Source: Candidatus Eiseniibacteriota bacterium (GTDB lineage Bacteria > Arandabacterota > Arandabacteria > Arandabacterales > Arandabacteraceae). From it: DNA of 22,382 bases. The notes below the pieces were generated by a model. It was not told the DNA's origin. It saw only the letters and a list, made by a program, of their open reading frames with translations, and ran no database searches. Numbering within the stretch: position 1 is the first letter of the stretch; every line of letters begins with the position of its first letter. The stretch lies in the NCBI GenBank assembly GCA_030622265.1, contig JAUXGG010000001.1, forward strand, positions 1 through 22,382. The letters run 5' to 3'. Of this stretch, positions 15,531 to 22,382 are shown one piece after another. The position numbers and the translations under genes are program-made.

Positions 15531-16949
15531 CTACCGTTTACCTGCTCTGGCCCTGAGCTTTCCGATGACAAGAAAAACTATCGTCATTATGACTGCACCG
15601 TAGGTTTTGTCGATCTCAAACCAGCCCACTCTGCCTGCAACCATGCAAACGAAAATGGCCGCCGTACCGCCTGCGAAAGCGAACCTCACGCTCCATTCAT
15701 CCACCCAGCCGCGCGCGTAGATGCCGAGCAGAATGACGATCGCCCCGATCGCCCGGATGGAATAGGATACATATGCAGCGTCGAGGATTTCACTCCTGAG
15801 ATACAGGGCAAGCGGAATGGTTATGGCATTCACCAACACCACCAGCCGGCGCGCCGTCCTGAGAACCTGTCTATCAACCGCCGACTTATTCAAGACACCC
15901 TGATAGATGTCTTTTGTGGCAATGGTAACCACCGCGAAGTTGACAGGACCAACCGTGGAGAGAATGGCTGCCAGTATGCCCGCGAGGGCTATGCCCCCGA
16001 GGGCCGGGTTTATGAAGTTGGGAGCGGTAAAAAGAGCCGGGAGCACCATTCTGGCATCGGGCACCGCGGAGGGCTCGATGTACACCCCGGATCTGGCTAT
16101 AAGTCCCAGAAGTCCGACGATTACTCCGAAGGGGGCGATGATCAGGCCCGATACTACTGCGGCCCGCTTGGCCACCCCTGGATTCTTGGCGGCGAAGATC
16201 GGCTGTATACTTGCCTGTCCTGCCATTCCCCCGAGAATGCCGCCGAGGAGAAGGCTCATGCCATGGCTCAGACCGCTGCCCAACGGATTGAAAGGGTGCC
16301 CTGCGCCACCCATACCCGCTAATGCCGTGCGAAGCGCCCCGAGCCCGCCCATATTGTGCAGGCCTATCACAAGCGCGGTTCCAATCCCTGCGAACATAAC
16401 AACCACATGGATTATGCCAATGACGGCGATGGCGTGCATGCCGCCTATATATGTGTATGCCGTGATTATGGCCGATGAGACGAGCACGGCATGAAACCAG
16501 CTCACCCCGAAGACAGGTGAGATAACGCTCGCGCAGGTCTGGAGCTGTACGTAGGACAAGATGATGTAGGCGATAAGGAAGGCGACGGCCGAGGTGTGGC
16601 GTGCCCGCTCGCCGAATAGAAACTCAAGCATCTCGCTGACGGTGTGGACATCTTTGCTCCGGTAGTGACGGGCCACCGTAAATCCTATGATCACCATGCC
16701 TGTTGCCGTGGCAATGTTGTAGAGTACGGGTTGCAGGGTGCCTGTCGAAAAAGCCCGTTCACTCACTCCGATAGTGCTCATGCCGCCCAACCACTCAGCG
16801 GCCACCACAACAGCGCACACAGGCGTTCCCAGGCTGCGCCCCGCGATCAGGAACTCTGCTGAGGAATGTCCTGCCGGCCTCCTGGTCAAAAGTGATACGC
16901 ATACGATCACCACAAAATAGCCGACGATTATTGGTATATAAGGTGCCAT
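15531..16949 (-). CDS. sodium:solute symporter (SSS family)
   Basis: Integral membrane protein of 472 residues with about 12-13 hydrophobic segments, consistent with the LeuT-fold sodium:solute symporter family. Family signs are the N-terminal AEFLIAGRSLG after the first segment, AAEWLGGMSTIG in the second, YTYIGGMHAIAVIG in the middle, and GMAGQASIQPIFAAKNPGVAKRAAVVSG (given here by its ends: GMAGQ, IQPIFAAKN, AKRAAVVSG), where the family has a conserved Q..Q R..A.K pattern. It imports an unknown solute (sugar, amino acid, pantothenate-like or other) with Na+. The ATG at 16949 has GAGG 5 bases upstream. No neighbouring catabolic genes hint at the substrate. Confidence 0.9.
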   Translation of the reverse strand: MAPYIPIIVGYFVVIVCVSLLTRRPAGHSSAEFLIAGRSLGTPVCAVVVAAEWLGGMSTIGVSERAFSTGTLQPVLYNIATATGMVIIGFTVARHYRSKDVHTVSEMLEFLFGERARHTSAVAFLIAYIILSYVQLQTCASVISPVFGVSWFHAVLVSSAIITAYTYIGGMHAIAVIGIIHVVVMFAGIGTALVIGLHNMGGLGALRTALAGMGGAGHPFNPLGSGLSHGMSLLLGGILGGMAGQASIQPIFAAKNPGVAKRAAVVSGLIIAPFGVIVGLLGLIARSGVYIEPSAVPDARMVLPALFTAPNFINPALGGIALAGILAAILSTVGPVNFAVVTIATKDIYQGVLNKSAVDRQVLRTARRLVVLVNAITIPLALYLRSEILDAAYVSYSIRAIGAIVILLGIYARGWVDEWSVRFAFAGGTAAIFVCMVAGRVGWFEIDKTYGAVIMTIVFLVIGKLRARAGKR

Positions 16950-17262
16950 GCCATCCTCAGTGCAAATGACCTGCGGCCGGCACTACTTCTTTTCAGGGCT
17001 CCCGGCCTACAGGGCCATGGGGCAGCGCATGCGCAATATACAGAACCCGATAGCACTTTGCGAGGCCAATCTGCCGGGTCTTCCAATCGATGCAGCCATC
17101 GCCTTCCTTGTCGAAACGAAGCCCGCGGCTTCCGGCGGGGTAGGGTGAGGTGCAGGTGGGTGATGGAAGGTCTCCTATCTCAATGCGGGCATCGAAGTGC
17201 CCGGTGAGCGGGTTGACACGGATGCGCGGAGGATAGTAAGGTGGGGTGGACGAAAGGAAAGC
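16950..17262. other. divergent intergenic region between symporter and M23 peptidase genes
   Basis: These 313 bases separate divergent genes. An open minus-strand frame crosses part of it and enters the M23 gene, but it shows no family resemblance and no ribosome-binding site. A TTGACA box at 17213-17218 may belong to the promoter of the peptidase gene. Nothing else is recognisable. Confidence 0.5.
17213..17239 (+). promoter_or_regulatory. weak promoter candidate for the M23 peptidase gene
   Basis: A perfect -35 box TTGACA (17213-17218) is followed after 15 bases by TAGTAA (17234-17239), a poor -10 box. It would give a leader of only about 20 bases before the ATG at 17263. The -10 match and spacing are weak. 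Confidence 0.25.
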
Positions 17263-19287
17263 ATGCGGCCAGCCCGGACGATATATGTCTGCCTTGTAAT
17301 CTTCACATTCGCTTGCCTGTTCATATCGGGGTTTTACCCGGCACGCGCACTCCTCGCCGGCACTCTCGAATTCCCCATGACCAATGATATCTGTCCCACG
17401 TCCTCCTTCGGGAGCTATAGGGCCGGTCACCTGCACGGCGGCATGGACTTCTCAACGGGAGGAGTGACCGGCGTTCCGGTGCTTGCGGTCGATTCCTGCT
17501 ATGTGTGGAGGATAAAGCTCTGGAACGGGGGTTACGGCAAGGCGCTTTACGCTCAGCTGCCCGATGGCAAGGTCGCGGTCTACGGTCATCTTTCGCGTTA
17601 CAGGCCGGAACTTGAGGCGCGCGTCGAGGCCGAGCAGGATCGCCTGGGTTTCTATGAGATTGAGCTCTACTTCGGTCCGGGTGAGTTCAACTTTGCACCG
17701 GGTGACACGCTCGCCTTCAGCGGGGATACGGGCTCAGGCCCTCCGCACCTGCATTTCGAGCTTCGCTCGGGCCAGGGCGATCACAGCAAGATCAATCCCG
17801 TGCCTGACTATCTCGACATCAGCGAGAACCTGAGTCCCGTGATTGAGAAAATAGCGATTGTGCCGCTGAGTTCTCAGTGCGCTGTGAACGGTATTTACGG
17901 ACCTGTTACGCTTGATCGCGGTCAGGCTGCGGACACGCTGGTGGTTACCCATGCACATTTCGGAGTAGGCGTAGCGGCGATCGATCACGCGCAGTGCGGC
18001 AAGGTGATTACACCCGTAGTCTATGAGATCAGGCTCGAAAGTCATCCTTATTGGAGATTCCACATAGACACATTTCCGTTCTCAGAATCCTATCTGGTTG
18101 GAGCTCTCTATGATGTCATCGAAGGCAAGAGATACATGAGGCTGTTCAAGGACTACGATCTGGACCTGAGCGGCTTTGGTGATATCACGGGGAGCCAGTT
18201 CTGGAATCCAATGAGCCTGAGGCCAAGAGACGAACCTTACAGGCTGCTGGTCAAGGCTGAGGATGCCTGGGGCAACGCCGATTCGGTTGAGGTAGCGATA
18301 CGGGTTGTGAGGCCTCCCGAACTTGACTGGCCTGTAGCAGAAGAGTCCGACTCTGTGTCGGCTGCCGCTCTTCCCCAGGTTGCCGAAGAGGATATCGAAG
18401 TAGAGACCGTAGTTCATCAGAAGGGTGTTACGGTCATTGCGCGGACCCCCAGGCTACCGATTGCCCATCCAGGAGTATATGTGGGAAGGTGGGGGCCGCC
18501 AGGAGACCTACTGTTTCCCGTCGGGGAGAACCTCTTCCGGGGCGAGACCGCTCCACCAGGAAGCCCCCCTTCCGATCCTGCGATAACGCTCGATGTCTTG
18601 TTCGACTTTGGCGGGGGCAGGATCACAAAGTCGAAGCCCATGGTGATCGGCATGGCAAGACGGGGACACGGGTTCACTTATGCGGGTGCGCGCTTCGAGA
18701 TAGAGCTCCTGCCACCTGAAGAAGACCTGCCGCGCACCCTGATTGAGATCAAGGAGGACAGTGCCGGAGTCTATGAGCGGTTTCAGTCGGTCGCCGGCCG
18801 CATACTGCTCGAACCCAACGGTGTCTTTCTTCACAAGGGGCTTAGGTTCCGGATCAGGGACTTGAAGGGGCAGGTATCGGCGAAGCACGGGGTATACGCC
18901 GATCGAAACGGTTGGCCTGTCTACCTCGGACGTTTTAGCTCTGCTGGAGTTTGCGAAATAAGGTTAAGGAGACTCGAGAACCTGGTGATCCTCGAGGACG
19001 TGGAGCCCCCGGAGATCACCTCCATCGGGAGGTTCCGCCGGAGAAGCGATGGGAAGGCCACTTTCACCGCGCGAGTTGCCGATGCCGGCTCCGGCGCCGA
19101 CGCTGGATCGATCAAGGGCTTTGTAGATGGCGATACCGCGATCGTCTCCATTGACCCTGATACGGCGCGCATTACAGGCCGAAGTAGAAAGCCCTTGAAG
19201 TACGGCAAACATACGATTAGGCTTGAGGCCGAAGACAGGCTTGGAAATCTTGCAGTCAAAGAAGTCGTCCTGGATCTCTCGAGGTAG
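17263..19287 (+). CDS. secreted M23 family metallopeptidase (LytM-like)
   Basis: Protein of 674 residues with a signal peptide (about 1-31) and an N-terminal M23 peptidase domain (about 35-190). Zinc ligands are visible: HGGMD (His58, Asp62) and HLHFE (His162, His164), plus GHLS (His109). These enzymes cut peptide cross-links in peptidoglycan, or act as regulators when the ligands are lost; here all are kept. The remaining ~480 residues are predicted beta-rich modules, ending in an Ig-like domain (about 580-674; PPEITSIG, ARVADAGSG, YGKHTIRLEAEDRLGN). The ATG at 17263 has AAAGGA 4-9 bases upstream and begins directly before the hydrophobic signal, so it is preferred to an in-frame ATG at 17197. 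dnaE starts 5 bases after its stop, so the two may be co-transcribed. Confidence 0.9.
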   Translation: MRPARTIYVCLVIFTFACLFISGFYPARALLAGTLEFPMTNDICPTSSFGSYRAGHLHGGMDFSTGGVTGVPVLAVDSCYVWRIKLWNGGYGKALYAQLPDGKVAVYGHLSRYRPELEARVEAEQDRLGFYEIELYFGPGEFNFAPGDTLAFSGDTGSGPPHLHFELRSGQGDHSKINPVPDYLDISENLSPVIEKIAIVPLSSQCAVNGIYGPVTLDRGQAADTLVVTHAHFGVGVAAIDHAQCGKVITPVVYEIRLESHPYWRFHIDTFPFSESYLVGALYDVIEGKRYMRLFKDYDLDLSGFGDITGSQFWNPMSLRPRDEPYRLLVKAEDAWGNADSVEVAIRVVRPPELDWPVAEESDSVSAAALPQVAEEDIEVETVVHQKGVTVIARTPRLPIAHPGVYVGRWGPPGDLLFPVGENLFRGETAPPGSPPSDPAITLDVLFDFGGGRITKSKPMVIGMARRGHGFTYAGARFEIELLPPEEDLPRTLIEIKEDSAGVYERFQSVAGRILLEPNGVFLHKGLRFRIRDLKGQVSAKHGVYADRNGWPVYLGRFSSAGVCEIRLRRLENLVILEDVEPPEITSIGRFRRRSDGKATFTARVADAGSGADAGSIKGFVDGDTAIVSIDPDTARITGRSRKPLKYGKHTIRLEAEDRLGNLAVKEVVLDLSR

Positions 19288-19292
19288 CCGCT

Positions 19293-22200
19293 TTGAAGTA
19301 TTCCGATTTCGTCCACCTTCATGTCCACTCCGATTACAGTCTCCTCGACGGTGCCGGAAGAATCACCGACTATATCGACCGCGCCATGAAGTTCAAGATG
19401 CCGGCGCTTGCTATCACCGACCACGGCAGCATGTTCGGGGCGATCAGCTTTTACAAGAGGGCCCTGAAGGAAGGGATCAAGCCCATCATCGGGTGCGAGC
19501 TTTATGTCTCCCGCACCAACAGGTTTGACCGTAAGCCCACTGGCAGGAGCGCCTGGGATACCAGCAATCACCTGGTCTGCCTGGCGAAGGACACCGAAGG
19601 CTACAATAACCTGATGAAGCTATCATCCAAAGGCTATACCGAGGGTTTCTACTATAAGCCCCGGGTGGACTTCGACCTCTTGAGCGAGCACAGCGGGGGA
19701 CTGGTAGCCCTGACCGCATGTCTTAAGGGTGTGGTTTCTGAAGACTTGGCGGGTGGGGATTCCGCAAGGGCGAGGTCGCAGATGGGCCGGCTGACTGAGA
19801 TCTTCGGCAAGGAGAATGTCTACGTGGAGATCCAGCGGCACGGCCTTCCCCAGGAAGAGACCATCGTAAAGGGCGCCGTGGAGATGGCGCGCGAGCTCGA
19901 TCTTTCGCTGGTCGCGACCAATGACTGTCACTATATGGCCAAGGATGATGCAAGAGCCCATGACATCCTGCTTTGCCTTCAGACGGGCAAGGACCTGGAT
20001 GATCCCAACCGGATGCGCTTCTTCAACGATGAGTTCTATTTTAAGAGCCCCGATGAGATGAAGGCTCTCTTTCCCGAGGCCCCCGAGGCCATAACCAATA
20101 CAGTGGAGGTTGCCGAGAAGTGCAATCTCGATCTGGAGCTCGGGGTGATCCGGCTGCCCGACTTCCCGATTCCCGAGGGTTATCAGAACGCCAATTCCTA
20201 TCTTGAGGCGCTCGCCCGGAAGGGCCTGGAGAAGAGGTACGGCACGCCGGGACGGGAAGCCCTGGACCGGCTGGAATTCGAGATTAAGATCATCGAGCAG
20301 ATGAAGTACTCGAGTTACTTCCTTATTGTAAGGGACCTGGTGGAAGCCGCCCGGAAGATGGGAATCCCGGTGGGGCCGGGGAGGGGCTCAGCCGCAGGAA
20401 GTCTCGTCTCCTATTGCCTGAAAATCACCGATGTGGATCCGCTGCGGTTCGGCCTGGTATTCGAGAGGTTCCTGAATCCCGAGCGGATCAGCATGCCGGA
20501 TATTGATATCGACTTCTGCGACAAGCGCCGTCAGGAAGTGATCGATTATGTCTCCAACAAGTACGGCTCTGACTGCGTGGCGCAGATCATCACCTTCGGG
20601 ACTATGGGGGCAAGGGCCTCGCTCCGCGATGTGGGCCGCGTCCTTAAGGTCCCTATCCCCGAGGTGGACCGGATAGCCAAGATGATTCCTCCCGAGCCGG
20701 GGATGACCCTGGACACCGCGCTCGAGCGGGTGAAGGAGCTCAAGCAGATCGCTTCCAGCGATAACTACCGCGAACTCGTGCAGATGGCCAGGAAGCTGGA
20801 GGGGCTGGCGCGCCACGCCTCCACGCATGCGGCGGGTGTCTTGATCACGCCGGGCAAGCTGATCGATTATGTCCCCCTCTATCGCGGGTCCAAGGGCGAG
20901 GTGGTAACCCAGTATGACATGAATTCGGTCGAGAGCATCGGGCTCCTCAAGATGGATTTTTTGGGACTTACGACCTTGAGCATCATCGAGGACGCTCTTG
21001 CCATGATCAAGGCCCAGCACGGCGTGGATGTCGACCTCGAGACTCTCCCTCTTGACGATGCCGGGGTCTACAAGATGGTGAGCGAGGGGCGGACGGTCGG
21101 GGTCTTCCAGCTTGAAAGCGCCAGCATGCGCGATCTCTTGCGGCGGTTGGGCCCTGAGAGGTTCGAGGACATCATCGCCATCAATGCCCTGCACCGGCCG
21201 GGTCCGATGGGGAGTGAGATGCTGGAGCTCTTCATCAAGAGAAAGCACGGGACGAAGAAGACCACATATGAGGACCCGTCGCTCAAGCCCATCCTCAAGG
21301 ATACCTATGGGGTGATCCTCTACCAGGAGCAGGTGATCGAAATAGCCAACAAGCTCGGCGGATTCTCTAAGGGCCAGGCCGATATCTTGAGGCGCGCCAT
21401 GGGTAAGAAGGAGCCGGAGGTGATGGACCGGCAGCGCCGCAACTTCGTCAGGGGCGCCGTGGGTAACGGCATCAAAGAGCAGGTGGCCGAGAAGATCTTC
21501 AACACCATCATGAACTTCGCCGGCTACGGTTTCAACAAGTCTCACTCCACAGCTTACGCTCTGCTTTCCTATTATACTGCTTATCTCAAGGCCACCTATC
21601 CCATGGAGTTCATGGCCGCGTGCCTGACGAGCGAAACCGGAAATACCGACCGCATCGTGATCCTGATGGAGGAGTGCCGGTCGATGGGAATCCAGGTGAT
21701 GCCACCCGACATAAACGAAAGTGACGCGGATTTCACGGTGACCGATGATGGTATCAGGTTCGGGCTCACCGCCATCAAGAACGTGGGCCGGGCGGCCATT
21801 GAGTCCATCATGAGAGCCCGGGCCGATGGCGGTCCTTTTGAGAATGTGTTCGACCTCTGTGAGAAGGTGGACCTTAAGAGCATCAACCGCCGCATGCTGG
21901 AAAGCCTGGTTTGCGCGGGCGCCCTGGACTCCCTTGAGGGCCACCGGCCCCAGATTCTTGCGGGGATCGAGGCCGCGCTCTCGGTGGGACAGAAAGTGCA
22001 GAGAGACCGGAGCACGGGCCAGACCTCGCTTCTTAAGATCCTCGAGACCCAGGGGGAAAGGACGGGTATCGAGCGCAGGCTCCCTTATGCAGAGGAGTGG
22101 TCGCTCCTGGAGAAGCTCTCGCGGGAGCGGGACGTGCTGGGGTTCTACTGTTCCGGGCACCCTCTCTCCAGGTACCGCCGCGAGGTAGACGCTTTCACCA

Positions 22201-22382
22201 CGTCCTCGCTGGCGGAGGCCAAGCGCGCCGCCGATGGTAAGCGTGTGATCGTCGCCGGCATCATCGCGGGCAAGCGGATCCACTTCACCCGGGAGGGGAA
22301 GAAGCTGGGATTCATAACCCTCGAGGACCTGACGGGCCAGATGGAACTTCTCTTCTTCGACAACCAGATATCATCGGCCGAC
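19293..22382 (+). CDS. dnaE: DNA polymerase III subunit alpha (3' partial)
   Basis: Replicative DNA polymerase of the DnaE type; 1030 codons are in the window without a stop, and about 120-130 residues at the C-terminus are expected beyond the edge. Order: PHP domain (about 5-280), polymerase palm with GPGRGSAAGS and catalytic PDIDIDF (Asp403, Asp405) and KMDFLG (Asp555), matching E. coli D401/D403/D555. Next are the fingers with HASTHAAGV, RPGPMG, YQEQV and GYGFNKSHS, a helix-hairpin-helix region (IKNVGRAAI), and the start of the OB-fold (TLEDLTGQMELLFFD). The PHP metal ligands are intact (His10, His12, His44, Glu69, His93, Cys143, His183, Asp211, His213). The start is a TTG at 19293, with GAGG overlapping the stop of the M23 gene; no ATG lies before the PHP motif. 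A long open frame on the opposite strand is only a codon-bias shadow. Confidence 0.97.
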   Translation, partial: MKYSDFVHLHVHSDYSLLDGAGRITDYIDRAMKFKMPALAITDHGSMFGAISFYKRALKEGIKPIIGCELYVSRTNRFDRKPTGRSAWDTSNHLVCLAKDTEGYNNLMKLSSKGYTEGFYYKPRVDFDLLSEHSGGLVALTACLKGVVSEDLAGGDSARARSQMGRLTEIFGKENVYVEIQRHGLPQEETIVKGAVEMARELDLSLVATNDCHYMAKDDARAHDILLCLQTGKDLDDPNRMRFFNDEFYFKSPDEMKALFPEAPEAITNTVEVAEKCNLDLELGVIRLPDFPIPEGYQNANSYLEALARKGLEKRYGTPGREALDRLEFEIKIIEQMKYSSYFLIVRDLVEAARKMGIPVGPGRGSAAGSLVSYCLKITDVDPLRFGLVFERFLNPERISMPDIDIDFCDKRRQEVIDYVSNKYGSDCVAQIITFGTMGARASLRDVGRVLKVPIPEVDRIAKMIPPEPGMTLDTALERVKELKQIASSDNYRELVQMARKLEGLARHASTHAAGVLITPGKLIDYVPLYRGSKGEVVTQYDMNSVESIGLLKMDFLGLTTLSIIEDALAMIKAQHGVDVDLETLPLDDAGVYKMVSEGRTVGVFQLESASMRDLLRRLGPERFEDIIAINALHRPGPMGSEMLELFIKRKHGTKKTTYEDPSLKPILKDTYGVILYQEQVIEIANKLGGFSKGQADILRRAMGKKEPEVMDRQRRNFVRGAVGNGIKEQVAEKIFNTIMNFAGYGFNKSHSTAYALLSYYTAYLKATYPMEFMAACLTSETGNTDRIVILMEECRSMGIQVMPPDINESDADFTVTDDGIRFGLTAIKNVGRAAIESIMRARADGGPFENVFDLCEKVDLKSINRRMLESLVCAGALDSLEGHRPQILAGIEAALSVGQKVQRDRSTGQTSLLKILETQGERTGIERRLPYAEEWSLLEKLSRERDVLGFYCSGHPLSRYRREVDAFTTSSLAEAKRAADGKRVIVAGIIAGKRIHFTREGKKLGFITLEDLTGQMELLFFDNQISSAD

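Noticed and set aside
16993..17436. Minus-strand frame of 147 codons spanning the symporter-M23 gap
   Set aside because: It overlaps the signal peptide and catalytic start of the M23 gene, has no ribosome-binding site and matches no family I know.
20388..22283. Open reading frame of 631 codons on the minus strand
   Set aside because: It lies fully opposite dnaE, is rich in His, Leu, Asp and Gly as expected from the antisense of a GC-biased gene, and resembles no family.

Overview
The window reads as ordinary chromosome of a diderm (Gram-negative type) bacterium with moderately high GC. It has a TonB-like protein, a periplasmic PpiD-type foldase, a TatA-type translocase subunit, and a large secreted protease that ends in a FlgD-like/type-IX-style C-terminal module. 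That module is common in the FCB superphylum and in uncultured candidate phyla near it (Eisenbacteria, Krumholzibacteria, Latescibacteria and similar). The phylum assignment is inference; no rRNA gene is present.

Layout. Positions 2-1959 (+) form a tight cluster: the C-terminus of pantothenate synthetase (PanC) reading without a stop into a GlmU-type nucleotidyltransferase, then a HIT hydrolase, a membrane-anchored LytR_C protein and TatA. A PpiD/SurA-like foldase (1977-3776, -) faces this cluster. Positions 3956-9767 look like an accessory segment. It holds a decayed AAA/DUF4143 ATPase (-), a secreted calcineurin-like phosphoesterase (+), and a two-gene minus-strand unit of a GT-C-like membrane glycosyltransferase followed by a membrane-anchored SGNH/GDSL hydrolase. 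Next come the subtilisin-like protease with two near-identical Ig-like repeats (9768-12458, -), a TonB-family protein with an acidic linker (+), a FabK/nitronate-monooxygenase family flavoenzyme (-), the ribosome-rescue factor ArfB (+), a sodium:solute symporter (-), a secreted M23 peptidase (+) and, 5 bases later, dnaE. dnaE runs off the right edge.

How the genes relate. Much of the window serves the cell envelope: nucleotide-sugar synthesis (GlmU-type), protein export and folding (TatA, PpiD), peptidoglycan cutting (M23), outer-membrane energy coupling (TonB) and probable surface glycan work (GT-C plus SGNH). The rest is housekeeping (PanC, ArfB, DnaE, FabK-like). No CRISPR array, tRNA, rRNA, insertion sequence, phage gene or recognisable defence system was found. 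The most unusual item is the in-frame PanC-GlmU junction at the left edge. The DnaE PHP domain keeps all its metal ligands, which suggests built-in proofreading.
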